From Ophiothrix spiculata (taxonomy: Eukaryota; Echinodermata; Ophiuroidea; Amphilepidida; Ophiotrichidae): DNA of 30,823 nt. Shown here piece by piece: positions 30,794 to 30,823 of the stretch (positions within the stretch are counted from its first letter, which is position 1; each line of letters opens with the position of its first letter). The stretch lies in assembly GCA_000969725.1 (NCBI GenBank), contig JXSR01S007653.1; one strand, given 5' to 3'. The notes below the pieces were generated by a model that ran no database searches, was not told the DNA's origin, and worked only from the letters and a program-made list of their open reading frames with translations. Made by a program: the position numbers and the translations under genes.

Positions 30794-30823
30794 CGAGGGT
30801 CATTCAAAAAGTTCTACCTGTTG
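30794..30823 (+). mobile_element. Left terminus of a mariner-like element cut by the window edge
   Basis: After TA at 30792-30793 the sequence cgagggtcattcaaaaagtt resembles mariner-family terminal inverted repeats (TA, then CGAGGG, then CAAAAAGT). The rest of the element lies beyond the window, so its coding status is unknown. Confidence 0.6.

Overview
This window looks like intergenic or accessory DNA from an animal nuclear genome, most likely a marine invertebrate, though I cannot name the species. The evidence is AT-rich sequence with no long ORF, abundant microsatellites, many short terminal-inverted-repeat (TIR) elements, the 3' end of a CR1/L2/Jockey-type LINE, a tRNA-derived SINE, and a 270-base run of N, which marks a draft assembly gap. 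I found no host protein-coding gene, rRNA or functional tRNA gene. The only recognisable coding sequence is the last ~65 codons of a LINE reverse-transcriptase ORF (7100-7297).

The left two thirds (about 92-20700) is an old tandem array of three related units built from modules I call A, B, D, E and C. Unit 1 is A (92-1939), B (2001-2730), inverted E (3640-3850, resuming after 4163), D (4178-4396) and C (4397-5815). Unit 2 is A' (6985-9331), a 2.3-kb insert-rich interval, B' (11630-14100), inverted D (14284-14608), E (14860-15539) and C' (15540-16997). Unit 3 lacks A and the start of B: it is B'' (16998-17534), D (17535-17961), E' (18287-19021) and C'' (19230-20700). The copies differ by many substitutions and indels. 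The exception is an 828-base block (15540-16367 and 19230-20057) that I read as identical.

Because the units are paralogous, several transposons can be read against an empty site elsewhere in the same window. This gives exact ends and target duplications: TTAA for 270-563 and 8160-8513, ATAT for 1218-1637, TTA for 3854-4162 and TAA for 13020-13986. A 5'-truncated LINE sits inside a GATA microsatellite in A' only. A family of ~150-nt palindromes ends each C module.

The right third (about 20700-30823) is outside the array. It holds more TIR or foldback elements (23116-23991, 24041-25304, 27741-27987, 29329-29460, 29666-29824), a tandem/inverted minisatellite (22551-22830), a tRNA-headed SINE (28617-28871) and a headless relative (29978-30041), and the first 30 bases of a mariner-like end at the right edge. 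The remaining sequence there is AT-rich and unassigned.

The window's main interest is as a natural record of duplication, inversion, transposition and possible gene conversion. I see no operon or multi-gene defence or metabolic system.
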